Shown: in pieces, positions 45,290-52,822 of the stretch | How positions within the stretch are numbered: the first letter of the stretch is position 1 | Layout: every line of letters starts with the position of its first letter | Source of the DNA: CAIKMD01 sp963729935 | Lineage (GTDB): Bacteria > Pseudomonadota > Alphaproteobacteria > ATCC43930 > CGMCC-115725 | Direction: 5' to 3' | Assembly: GCA_963729935.1 (NCBI GenBank) | Contig: CAVSPW010000005.1 | Span: forward strand, 124,001-188,000 | DNA length: 64,000 nt | Notes under the pieces: generated by a model | What the model was told of the DNA's origin: nothing | The model's database searches: none | The model's input: only the letters and a program-made list of their open reading frames with translations | Translations under genes and position numbers: made by a program

Positions 45290-45511
45290 AGATGGAACGC
45301 CCGGCGAGTAGCGGCGTGGCGGTTCAGCGGTCACTCGAAGCGTTGGTCGCTCAAGGCGGTGCGCCCGGAAGCCGCGGTCCGCCTCAGACCCGCCAGGGCC
45401 GCCGCGCGATGCTGAATTCGGGACGATCACCAGATGGGCTGCGCCGCGCGACGCGCTAAAGGCGAGCACGAAAAACGCTGCCGGCTACCCCGCTTCGGAA
45501 ATGTCGGTTTC

Positions 45512-45537
45512 GGTGGTAGCGGGGGAGCGCTACCACC
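45512..45537. repeat. Perfect 10-bp hairpin sharing the tRNA 3' end
   Basis: GGTGGTAGCG-GGGGAG-CGCTACCACC. Its segment TGGTAGCGGGGGAG (45514-45527) is identical over 14 bases to the complement of the split tRNA's 3' end (47184-47197), in the same orientation, and nearly identical to 42200-42213. Confidence 0.65.
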
Positions 45538-45815
45538 TTAACCGAACAGTTCTTACTTGGACGCCCCGCGAAGGTAAGCCCCAAAATATGCGAAAGTCGT
45601 CACGAGCCGATGGCGAACACGCTCGATTGCGTGGAGAACGGCGTTCTCACATGCCGCTCGCGTAAGCCATTACCGAGCGCGCCGGGATCTCGAGGGAATT
45701 GAGCCGGAGAAGCGCGGTATCTTAGCCAGACCGGGCGCAGCCACAACGGGCAGATAACTGGTTGGATCATCGGCGATGTCGAGAGACGACCGTTTTGGCC
45801 TCGCGGGCTTTGGGA

Positions 45816-45829
45816 TTGATACACATCAA
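45816..45829 (+). promoter_or_regulatory. FNR/FixK-type anaerobox
   Basis: TTGATACACATCAA matches the FNR/FixK consensus TTGAT-N4-ATCAA at every conserved base. It lies 62 bp upstream of the universal stress protein start, so class II activation with the transcript starting near 45864 is reasonable. The regulator itself is not in the window. Confidence 0.75.
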
Positions 45830-45891
45830 GAGCGGGGGGCGCCCGGGATGATACCGTTTGCAGCAACCTTATCCGAAGCGAGGAAATGACG

Positions 45892-46773
45892 ATGGCATAC
45901 AAAGATATTCTCGTTTACCTCGATAGCCATCACAGCTACCCCGTATCTCTAAAGCTTGCCGTCTCGATCGCGCGGCAGAACAAGGCGCGGCTTATCGGCC
46001 TCTACAGGTTCGAGCTGCCCCAGCCTCATTCCAGTCTGCTCATCGACCTTGCGGCGGGGCCCCACGCCGGAAGCGATGAAGACCGGACGCGATACGAGCG
46101 CGAGCGTGACACGGCGTTCGTCACGGCGCAGCAGATCGAGGCCGCGTTTTTCGCCGAGATCAAGCAGGCCGGCTTGACCGGCGAATGGCGAACGATTCCG
46201 GAGAAGCCCAAGGACATCATCGCTGACGTCATTGCGCAGTCGCGCTATGCCGACCTGGTCGTGATAGGCCAGGCCGCTCCCGAGCATCCGCTGTTCGATA
46301 CATTGGCGAAGCTCCCCGAAAGGGTGATGATGGAGAGCGGCCGGCCGGTGTTGATCGTGCCGCCTACCGTGCGGCTAGAGACAATCGGCAAGGAAATATT
46401 GGTGGCGTGGAAGGGAACGCGCGAGGCGGCGCGCGCCGTCGCCGATGCATTGCCGCTGCTGCGATCGGCCGAGACCGTTACGGTCCTCACGATCGGCCCG
46501 AATACGGAGCCCGAAGGCGAAGAGAACCCGCAGGCGAGTCGTCTGATCGACCATCTCGCGCAGCACGGCATTCGCGCCGACGCGGTCCATGTCGATTCGA
46601 CAGACGTCTATGCCGCCCAGTTGATTCTGGCGCGGGCGGCCGCGCTCGGTTGCGACCTCATCGTGATGGGCGGATATGGTCATGGTCATTCGCGCACCCG
46701 CGAGCTGATCCTCGGCGGCGTGAGCCATGCCGTGCTTCAGGACATCAGCATCCCCGTGCTGATGTCCCATTAG
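45892..46773 (+). CDS. Universal stress protein, tandem UspA domains
   Basis: 293 residues from ATG 45892 (MAYKDILVYLD); GAGGAAATG precedes it. Two Usp domains: 1-~148 (ends SGRPVLIVPPT) and ~150-293, the second with the ATP-binding pattern GGYGHGHSRTRELILGGVSHAVLQDISIPVLMSH (G-2x-G-9x-G-S/T type). Such tandem Usps in alphaproteobacteria are often induced by low oxygen through FixK, which fits the upstream box. Confidence 0.92.
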   Translation: MAYKDILVYLDSHHSYPVSLKLAVSIARQNKARLIGLYRFELPQPHSSLLIDLAAGPHAGSDEDRTRYERERDTAFVTAQQIEAAFFAEIKQAGLTGEWRTIPEKPKDIIADVIAQSRYADLVVIGQAAPEHPLFDTLAKLPERVMMESGRPVLIVPPTVRLETIGKEILVAWKGTREAARAVADALPLLRSAETVTVLTIGPNTEPEGEENPQASRLIDHLAQHGIRADAVHVDSTDVYAAQLILARAAALGCDLIVMGGYGHGHSRTRELILGGVSHAVLQDISIPVLMSH

Positions 46774-46787
46774 CTGATGTCCCATTA
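46758..46787. repeat. 15-bp tandem duplication at the usp stop codon
   Basis: GCTGATGTCCCATTA occurs twice head to tail (46758-46772 and 46773-46787); the usp stop codon falls in the junction, so the protein is not altered. Confidence 0.8.
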
Positions 46788-47183
46788 AAGGCGACGAAGG
46801 CGCCCGTTCACGACAACTCGACGATCGGCTGGAAGGTACGAAGCGCCGCTACCGCAGCGGCGATCGCCCGGCGACGCGAGATGATGGTCCTCCCGCGCTC
46901 GGCGCGCGCGGTGCTCGATGAGTTGAATCAACGAACCGCGACCGGGCCTGAGCAACGTGCAGGTTCGTCTCTGGGCCTGGCTGACAACACCGCTGGGCTG
47001 AACCGTTCCCCGGCGGGTACAGGGTAGACGCCGACGCGCACGGACCCCGACGCACTTCCGAAATAGGCGGATACGCCACCGCCAAGCCTACGGCTTTCGC
47101 GACGCAGCGCTTCCCCGAGCGAAGGGGGAAGAATTCCGCTCCGTAGCGGCGGAAGATTTTCTCTTTATTTACAAGACATTAAT
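46788..47183. other. Intergenic, no gene seen
   Basis: About 400 bases between usp and the tRNA 3' fragment. No supported gene; an imperfect stem (TTCCGC...GCGGAA, near 47128-47150) followed by TTTTCTCTTT could terminate rightward transcription from usp. Confidence 0.45.
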
Positions 47184-47229
47184 TGGTAGCGGGGGAGGGA
47201 CTTGAACCCCCGACCTTGGGATTATGATT
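47184..47229 (-). tRNA. 3' fragment of split tRNA (anticodon loop to CCA)
   Basis: On the minus strand this begins in the anticodon loop (ATCATAA), continues through the 3' anticodon strand, variable loop, T arm (GGGGG-TTCAAGT-CCCTC) and acceptor strand CCCCGCT, and ends ACCA at 47184. No 5' half precedes it on this strand. The missing 58 nt lie at 51264-51321; joined with 47184-47202 they make a complete 77-nt tRNA with anticodon CAU, most likely elongator tRNA-Met. Confidence 0.85.
47203..47229. repeat. Left 27-bp direct repeat (attachment-site-like)
   Basis: 27 bases starting TGAACCCCCGACCTTGGGA, identical to 51264-51290; bases on both sides differ. The repeat lies wholly within tRNA sequence (T loop to anticodon loop), as expected for a tRNA-targeted integration core. 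Confidence 0.85.
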
Positions 47230-47376
47230 TGGCTAATCTCATCAAACTAAGCCTTTGAACTCTCACAAGAACTAGGACGATTCAGCCTCGGTTTTTCGGG
47301 ACTGTGTCGGAAAAGTTGGGCCAACGCCGGGGGCGAGATTGGCACAGCTAGATCTTGTGCAAGAGGGAAATTTTTA

Positions 47377-47790
47377 ATGGGGCGTCCAATCTGCCAAGCC
47401 TACCTCCTCAGGAACGAAGAAATTCGAAAAGAGTACGTTGACAACAACGCGACGCTCGATGCGCTTCACGACCGATACGGACTTACGAAGACGCGACTTC
47501 GGACGATCCTCGAACGACAAGGCGTGGAATTGCGACCAGAGCGACGATCAAGTCGGCTGCATCGCCGTCCAAAGAATTCGATCTGCATCGCGATCGGGGC
47601 GCGTCTCCATGGTGACCGCATGAAGCGCAACTGCACCGTGGCGGAATATGCCCTGCACATCGGCCTCAGCGAGGCCCATCTCAGCGACGCGTTTCAAGGT
47701 CTCTATGATTGGCGGCTTACGGAGTTGGTCCGTGTCGCAGCAGCTCTCGATATCTCGCTCGAGGGACTTACCCGAACTTCAGCGTTATGA
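47377..47790 (+). CDS. Hypothetical HTH-containing protein
   Basis: 137 residues from ATG 47377, with GAGGGA 8 bases upstream. Two helix-turn-helix-like parts: VDNNATLDALHDRYGLTKTRLRTILERQGVEL (about 24-52) and a C-terminal Cro/C1-like segment, CTVAEYALHIGLSEAHLSDAFQGLYDWRLTELVRVAAALDISLEGL (about 85-131). Probably a DNA-binding regulator of the element. First gene inside the left repeat. Confidence 0.6.
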   Translation: MGRPICQAYLLRNEEIRKEYVDNNATLDALHDRYGLTKTRLRTILERQGVELRPERRSSRLHRRPKNSICIAIGARLHGDRMKRNCTVAEYALHIGLSEAHLSDAFQGLYDWRLTELVRVAAALDISLEGLTRTSAL

Positions 47791-47875
47791 CACATCCCTT
47801 TGGGCCTACGAATGATAAGCGGATGTGGGGCGGGAGAAGTCACCCCGCCCCTCACCCATTTCGCGGTCAACGATC

Positions 47876-48154
47876 TCAGGAAACGCGAAACTCACGCAAG
47901 GATACCGCCTGTTTGACGATCTCCCCGTTCATTTGCCAGAACAGGGTGTTTTCATCGGCATGCGTCGCGAGACGGATCAAATCCGCGTCACCAGCGATAG
48001 CAGCCATGAGAGCAAGCTTCTCACGGCTGATAAGACGGGCGGACGGGTCGGGTCGCAGGCTATCCATTAACGCGGATAGTTCAGAAGCCTGCAGTTGAAG
48101 TTCTTCTTTGTCGAAGGTCGAATTATGTATGTCGTGGATCGTGCCGTTGATCAT
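47876..48154 (-). CDS. 92-residue hypothetical protein
   Basis: MINGTIHDIHNSTFDKEELQ then LQASELSALMDSLRPDPSARLISREKLALMAAIAGDADLIRLATHADENTLFWQM: helical, acidic, no known domain. AAAGGAGAT stands 7 bases before the ATG, a strong ribosome site. Two stable stem-loops (48174-48236) lie in its probable 5' leader. Unlike its chromosomal neighbours in base use. Confidence 0.6.
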   Translation of the reverse strand: MINGTIHDIHNSTFDKEELQLQASELSALMDSLRPDPSARLISREKLALMAAIAGDADLIRLATHADENTLFWQMNGEIVKQAVSLREFRVS

Positions 48155-48173
48155 TGCTGATCTCCTTTAGGGT

Positions 48174-48249
48174 GGTGAGGTTGGGTCTGCTCCCTCACCT
48201 CCGAGCGCTCCCCTTGTCTCAGCAAGGGGAGCGCTCATCTGAGTTTTTT
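48174..48249. promoter_or_regulatory. Two consecutive stem-loops upstream of the 92-aa gene
   Basis: Stem 1: GGTGAGG (48174-48180) / CCTCACC (48193-48199), 12-base loop. Stem 2: perfect 14-bp stem 48203-48216 / 48223-48236 with loop TCTCAG, left arm GAGCGCTCCCCTTG. On the plus strand stem 2 is followed by TTTTTT (48244-48249) after seven bases, so it may be a rightward terminator, or a structured leader for the leftward gene. Confidence 0.6.
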
Positions 48250-48505
48250 GCGTCGAGAAAAGCATCAGCGCGATCGTTCGATGACGTCTTTGAACTCGAT
48301 TTCTTCTCGTTCCAGTTGAGTAAAGTTCGAAGAACAGTCTTTCTGTGGGAATCCATGACGCCAACTATGCGTCTGTGGCCCCTTTGGGCGAAGGCCGCGC
48401 GACGGAAAAACCCGATCATTGACCGCCGGTTTCGGTCTTGGGAAACGTGTTTGCGTGGCTCTAGGCCCAATCGATCGAATAATCGTTGCACATTCGCCCG
48501 GACTC
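48250..48505. other. Non-coding or decayed stretch after the ATPase gene
   Basis: About 255 bases downstream of the ATPase stop. Short frames exist on both strands, but none has a ribosome site or recognisable sequence. Confidence 0.4.
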
Positions 48506-49816
48506 CTACGCGCGATCGCGCCCCATCTGGCCAAACTCTCGGAAAATGCCGACGACCTCAGCGAAAGGACTTTCTGCGCCTCGCTGGGCGGCGCTCAGAT
48601 AGATTCTCTTTAGCCGGCCGACGCCGATATTCGCCGCGGCCGCGAACTTATTGAACAGCGGCCTCCCAGGGATCAGACCGCGCCACCGAACCGTATTTTG
48701 CGCGATCGACGTAGTTAATTCCGTGTAGCTTTCCGTTGCAATCTTTGTAATGCCACTAATATCCATATTGTTTCCCATCCTTAGCAGTTCTCCTTCCGCT
48801 TTACCTTTCAGGAGGCCGACGAGATCTTCGACAGACGTTACCTTGTCGAGGCCCTTTGGCATAATATCAACATTACCGACTTTCTCTCGAACGACGGCTG
48901 CAACTTTCAAAGAGACCGCGTAGGGAACGAGCTCATTGGCAAAACCCCGAAGACGATCATTGATTTGCTCCGGATCACAGAGCCAATGGCCTTGGGGTTC
49001 AAGTTCAACAAAGGCACTCGCAAGAGTCGATGGATCAAGAAAATAATTTTCAAGATGATATCTTGGCAATAGTCTCATGCGCTCAGAGGAATTGTGTGCC
49101 GCGCTCTCAAGACCTAGCTGATAGGCAGCGTCTCCATCGCATAGGAGAAAAAACTCGACACCCCAAATTGTTCGGTTAAGGACGCTAGCACGGATATCAT
49201 TGAATGATCGTATCGTATGCTTGCCACCAACCGGAACCAGCACAAAATCGGGGAATTCATCTTTCAGAATTGCTCCGTAAGTAAGCTTATCTAGGCTCGA
49301 TTCCTCGCCTTCGATCAGGACCAGTTTTTTTCCAAGCGATATAATTCCGATCGATTGACCCAACAAATTTAGAGCGTGATTTGTTTCATCTTCCTTGCTG
49401 ACAACTATCGCTTGATTATCGACGCCGTCCCTTTTCGGACTGAGAAAAATGACGGTATTCTCTAGAGATGCAGTTATGATCTCCGGTGAGTGCGTGCAAA
49501 AGATGAATTGATTTCGCTGTCCAACGTTCGACAGGGACTGCAACAACTTGTAGCTCAACTCCGGATGTAGGTGGAGTTCTGGTTCGTCAAACACAATTAC
49601 GCAATCCGACGGATTCCGAATTAGAAAATCGAAAACAATATTCACAACCTCTCTCTCGCCTGAGCTTAAGGTTTCGAGCGGAAGGGTTAGTCCTTGGTAT
49701 TCGTAACTGAGACTCTGCTTACGTAGATCAACATCGAGCAACCTTTTCGGGGCGAGCAGCTGTGAGAACGCTCTCTTAAAGGATTCCAGGTGACCTTGCC
49801 CCCGATCTGCCCTCGA

Positions 49817-50653
49817 TCATAAGCAGAATCCGTTCTGGTTATGCCCCTTGTGGGGGCGGGTTGCAAACTGTGTTGGGGTGAGGCCGTTGAGGCTCGTGTG
49901 CGGGCGCTCGGTGTTGTAATCGATCCTCCAGGTTTCGATGATCCGGCGCGCCTGCTTGAGGCTGGGGAAGAGATGCTCGTTGAGGCATTCGTCGCGCAGC
50001 CGTCCGTTGAAGGACTCGACGAAGCCATTCTGCATCGGCTTGCCGGGCGCGATGTAATGCCATTCGACGCGGCGCTCCTGCTGCCAGCGCAGTATGGCGT
50101 GCGAGGTCAGCTCGGTGCCGTTGTCGCTGACGATCATGCACGGCCGCCCGCGGCCCTCGACCAGACGATCGAGCTCGCGCGCGACGCGAACGCCGGAGAG
50201 CGAGTTGTCGGCGACGAGCGCCAGGCATTCACGGCTGAAGTCGTCAACCACGGCCAGGATGCGGAAGCGGCGACCGTCGGCGAGGGTATCCATGACGAAG
50301 TCGAGCGACCAGCGCTGGTTCGGGGCTTGCGGGATCGCCATCGGCGCCCGCGTGCCCAAGGCGCGTTTCCTGCCGCCGCGCCGGCGCACCGTGAGCCGCT
50401 CCTCGCGGTAGATCCGGAACAGCTTCTTGTGGTTGACCGCCACGCCCTCGCGCACCAATAAGATATGCAGGCGGCGGTAGCCGAACCGGCGCCGCTGCGA
50501 TGCCAAAGCACGAAGTCGTTCCCGTATCCCGGCATCATCCGGGCGGCGTGAGGCGTAGCGGTAGGTCTTTGGCGCCAGATCCACCAGCCCACAGGCACGA
50601 CGCTGCGAATAGCTCTTCTCTTCGATCGCCCAGGTCACGGCTTTCCTCCGCAA
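49817..50653 (-). CDS. IS3-family transposase OrfB (DDE integrase domain)
   Basis: 278 residues as an independent frame. rve integrase core with DDE residues: WSLDFVMDTL (first D), IVSDNGTEL (second D) and the E in NGFVESFNGRLRDECLNEH. Produced mainly as an OrfAB fusion by -1 slippage at A-AAA-AAC at the end of orfA (plus-strand 50668-50674), giving ...LGKKLLTPGLRRKAVTWAI. Confidence 0.95.
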   Translation of the reverse strand: MRRKAVTWAIEEKSYSQRRACGLVDLAPKTYRYASRRPDDAGIRERLRALASQRRRFGYRRLHILLVREGVAVNHKKLFRIYREERLTVRRRGGRKRALGTRAPMAIPQAPNQRWSLDFVMDTLADGRRFRILAVVDDFSRECLALVADNSLSGVRVARELDRLVEGRGRPCMIVSDNGTELTSHAILRWQQERRVEWHYIAPGKPMQNGFVESFNGRLRDECLNEHLFPSLKQARRIIETWRIDYNTERPHTSLNGLTPTQFATRPHKGHNQNGFCL

Positions 50654-50661
50654 GCCGGGCG

Positions 50662-50928
50662 TCAGAAGTTTTTTCCGAGCATCTCTTTCAGCGTCGCCAC
50701 ATCGAGCGCCGATTCCGCCAGCAGCTTCTTCAGCTTCCGGTTCTCTTCCTCGAGAGCCTTCAGCTTGCGGGCATCCGACACCTCCATCCCGCCATACTTC
50801 GAACGCCAGTTATAGAAAGTCGCATCGCTGATCCCATGCCGGCGACAGACATCCGCCGCAGGCATCCCAGCCTGATGCTCCTTCAAAATCCCGATGATCT
50901 GCTCTTCCGAAAACCGTGACCGCTTCAT
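50662..50928 (-). CDS. IS3-family transposase OrfA (HTH)
   Basis: 88 residues: MKRSRFSEEQIIGILKEHQA, GMPAADVCRRHGISDATFYNWRSKYGG (helix-turn-helix), then a leucine-zipper-like helix KLKALEEENRKLKKLLAESALDVATLKEML. Its last codons contain the slippery A-AAA-AAC site used to make OrfAB. Confidence 0.95.
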   Translation of the reverse strand: MKRSRFSEEQIIGILKEHQAGMPAADVCRRHGISDATFYNWRSKYGGMEVSDARKLKALEEENRKLKKLLAESALDVATLKEMLGKNF

Positions 50929-51263
50929 CGTCCGTCTCCTGATCGACGGACTTTAACCTCAAATCGGGGGCGTTTCAGGGGGCAAGGTCACAGGGGGTCC
51001 GGAAAATCAAGCGGCATTGTTGAAGCGCCCTCGCTCTTTAGCTTGATCGCATTTTGAGAGATCGCTCGATTGCGAGTTTCGATGCGCTTGAACAGGGTAT
51101 CTTGGACATCTTGGAAGCGATCGCGCAGGTACCCATAACTCAGGTCCCAGCCGACGTCTTCCTCGTATGGATCAACGATATCCCAGGAGAACACAAACGG
51201 CCGCACTTGTCTGACCGTACGATCACTCTCGAAATTCAGGACTGTACTCTTGTAATTGTTAAC

Positions 51264-51290
51264 TGAACCCCCGACCTTGGGATTATGATT
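51264..51290. repeat. Right 27-bp direct repeat (attachment-site-like)
   Basis: Identical to 47203-47229. On the minus strand it is the end of the tRNA 5' fragment. Confidence 0.85.
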
Positions 51291-51321
51291 CCCCTGCTCT
51301 AACCAGCTGAGCTACCCCGCC
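51264..51321 (-). tRNA. 5' fragment of split tRNA (CAU anticodon)
   Basis: 58 nt on the minus strand: acceptor GGCGGGG, TA, D arm GCTC-AGCTGGTTA-GAGC, anticodon stem GGGGA, loop ATCATAA (anticodon CAT), variable loop, T stem GGGGG, then TTCA. The remaining 19 nt (AGTCCCTCCCCCGCTACCA) are at 47184-47202. What follows here (GTTAACAATTAC) cannot complete the T or acceptor stems, so this copy is broken. It lies 40 bp downstream of mnmA. Confidence 0.88.
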
Positions 51322-51323
51322 CC

Positions 51324-51347
51324 AAAAGGCTCCCGGATATAGGAGCC
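51324..51347 (-). terminator. Hairpin after mnmA
   Basis: On the minus strand GGCTCCT-ATATCCG-GGAGCC followed by TTTT, directly before the tRNA 5' end. Short stem and T-run: a moderate intrinsic terminator or processing element between mnmA and the tRNA. Confidence 0.5.
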
Positions 51348-51360
51348 ATGTTCCCGCCCG

Positions 51361-52467
51361 TCAAGCCGCGCGCCGGATCCAGCCGCCGCCCAGAACCCGC
51401 GCGCCGTCATAGATTACGCAGGCCTGGCCCGGCGCCACGCCCAGGGCGGGCTCGTCGAGCACGACCTCGCCGCCGCCCGCATCGTCGAGCGCGAGCGCGC
51501 CTGGAAGCGGCGGCTGCGCCGAGCGCAGCTTCACCGCCACGCGCATGTGTTTTTCCGGCGCCGCGCCCAGCCAATTGACCTCGCGGATGCGCACGCGGCG
51601 CTCGCCCAGCGACGCGCGCGGACCGACCACGACGCGGCGCGCCCCGGGATCGAGGCGCAGCACGAAAAGCGGCTCGGGCGCGGCGATGCCGAGACCCTTG
51701 CGCTGGCCGACGGTGAAATGAACGACGCCGTCGTGACGGCCCAACACCGCGCCGGACTCGTCGACGATGTAGCCGGCCTCGATCGCGCCCGGGCGCAGCT
51801 TCGCGACCAGATCGCCATAGGAGCCGGTCGGCACGAAGCAGATGTCCTGGCTGTCCGGCTTCAACGCGACCGGCAGATCGAAGCGCCGCGCCAGCGCGCG
51901 CGTCTCGTCCTTGCGCAAAGCCCCCAAGGGAAAGCGCAGATAATCGAGCTGGGCGCGCGTCGTGGCGAAAAGAAAATAGCTTTGGTCGCGCGCGTCGTCG
52001 CAGGCGCGGTGAAGCTCGGGGCCCGCTTCGCCTTCGACGCGCCGGACGTAATGCCCGGTCGCGAGCGCGTCGGCGCCCAGATCCTTGGCCGTCGCCAGGA
52101 GATCGCGGAATTTCACCGTGCGATTGCAGGCAACGCACGGGATCGGCGTCTCGCCGCGCAGATAGGCGTCGGCGAATTGATCGATCACGTCGGCGCGAAA
52201 GCGCTCTTCGTAATCGAGCACGTAATGCGGAATGCCGAGCCGCCCGGCGACACGCGCGGCGTCGTAGATGTCCTGGCCGGCGCAGCACGCGCCCTTCTTG
52301 CCCGCGGCGGCGCCGTGATCGTAGAGCTGGAGCGTGACGCCGACGACCTCGCAGCCCGCCTCGACCAGGAGCGCCGCGGTGGTGGCGCTGTCCACCCCGC
52401 CCGACATGGCGACGACGACGCGGCAATGCTTGGGCGGCTTCGGCAGATCGAAGGGATGCGCCGCCAT
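51361..52467 (-). CDS. mnmA: tRNA-specific 2-thiouridylase MnmA
   Basis: Thiolates U34 of tRNA-Lys, -Glu and -Gln using sulfur relayed from a desulfurase. 368 residues from ATG 52467. PP-loop SGGVDS (22-27), first catalytic Cys in PCVACNRTVKF, second in DICFVP, TGHYVRR, and FTVGQRKGLGI near the C-terminal domain. It lies 11 bp after the ferredoxin gene, so it ends the sulfur operon that begins with cysE. Confidence 0.95.
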   Translation of the reverse strand: MAAHPFDLPKPPKHCRVVVAMSGGVDSATTAALLVEAGCEVVGVTLQLYDHGAAAGKKGACCAGQDIYDAARVAGRLGIPHYVLDYEERFRADVIDQFADAYLRGETPIPCVACNRTVKFRDLLATAKDLGADALATGHYVRRVEGEAGPELHRACDDARDQSYFLFATTRAQLDYLRFPLGALRKDETRALARRFDLPVALKPDSQDICFVPTGSYGDLVAKLRPGAIEAGYIVDESGAVLGRHDGVVHFTVGQRKGLGIAAPEPLFVLRLDPGARRVVVGPRASLGERRVRIREVNWLGAAPEKHMRVAVKLRSAQPPLPGALALDDAGGGEVVLDEPALGVAPGQACVIYDGARVLGGGWIRRAA

Positions 52468-52478
52468 CGCCCGCGGTC

Positions 52479-52811
52479 TCAGGCGTTCATCATGTTGCGC
52501 GTCGCCTGCGGCAGGCGCACGGTCAGGCCGTCGAGCTCTTCGGTCATGATGATCTGGCAGCCCAGCCGCGAGGTCTGGCTCAGGCCGAAAGCGAGGTCGA
52601 GCATGTCCTCCTCGTCCTCGGTCGCGTCTTTGAGGAGCTCGTACCAATCGGGATCGATGATGACATGACAGGTCGAGCAGGCGAGCGAGCCTTCGCAGGC
52701 GCCCTCGATGTCGATGTCGTTGCGATGCGCGATCTCGAGCACGGAGAGGCCGATCGGCGCTTCCACTTCGCGGCGCGTCCCGTCGCGCTCGATAAACGTC
52801 ATTCTCGGCAT
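52479..52811 (-). CDS. fdx: [2Fe-2S] ferredoxin, adrenodoxin/Isc type
   Basis: 110 residues from ATG 52811 (MPRMTFIERDGTRREVEAPI); GTG 52826 is an alternative. Cluster ligands CEGSLACSTC and later LGCQ give C-x5-C-x2-C-xn-C. The acidic stretch DATEDEEDMLDLA is typical of Isc ferredoxins that donate electrons during Fe-S assembly. Confidence 0.94.
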   Translation of the reverse strand: MPRMTFIERDGTRREVEAPIGLSVLEIAHRNDIDIEGACEGSLACSTCHVIIDPDWYELLKDATEDEEDMLDLAFGLSQTSRLGCQIIMTEELDGLTVRLPQATRNMMNA

Positions 52812-52822
52812 TCTCTCACCAC

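Larger units (their letters stand above)
45290..45891. other. Intergenic with hairpin and FNR/FixK box
   Basis: 602 bases without a supported gene. Holds the perfect hairpin at 45512-45537 and the anaerobox at 45816-45829; the rest shows nothing I recognise. Confidence 0.55.
49791..50990 (-). mobile_element. IS3-family insertion sequence (IS407-like), 1200 bp
   Basis: Terminal inverted repeats TGACCTTGCCCCC at both ends (perfect over 13 bp), flanked by 4-bp direct repeats CAGG (49787-49790 and 50991-50994). Contains orfA and orfB with a -1 frameshift site. The ends and the target duplication are intact, so the insertion is recent and complete. Confidence 0.95.
47203..51263. mobile_element. 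4.06-kb insertion interrupting a tRNA gene
   Basis: Removing 47203-51263 restores a perfect 77-nt tRNA from the two flanking parts. The interior is less GC-rich than the surroundings, carries an HTH protein, a 92-aa unknown, a broken ATPase-TOPRIM gene and an IS3-family element, and has no integrase. It is probably the decayed remainder of a larger integrative element. The truncated ATPase reading frame running straight into the right repeat suggests that the right end was deleted. Confidence 0.75.
48506..51263 (-). pseudogene. AAA ATPase-TOPRIM (PARIS/OLD-like) defence gene, truncated and IS-split
   Basis: Two parts, 51263-50991 and 49786-48506, join in one frame once the IS and one CAGG copy are removed (...FPDPL|ESFKRAF...), giving 517 residues. 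Seen: ABC-type signature SSGERE, Walker B CVIVFDEPELHLHPEL, H-loop CTHSPEII, then a DUF4435/TOPRIM-like part (LIEGEESSLDKL, FFLLCDGDAAY, LPRYHLENYFLDP). This ATPase-then-DUF4435 order resembles fused AriA-AriB of PARIS anti-phage systems or OLD nucleases. The Walker A end is absent: the frame runs directly into the right 27-bp repeat. Not functional as it stands. Confidence 0.8.

Noticed and set aside
47203..51263. Group I or II intron splitting the tRNA
   Set aside because: The segment contains an IS3 element and protein genes on both strands, has 27-bp repeats at both ends, and shows no intron core or intron-encoded protein.
51264..51321. Functional complete tRNA at the right junction
   Set aside because: The sequence following the T-loop start cannot pair with the T or acceptor stems, so the gene is incomplete here.
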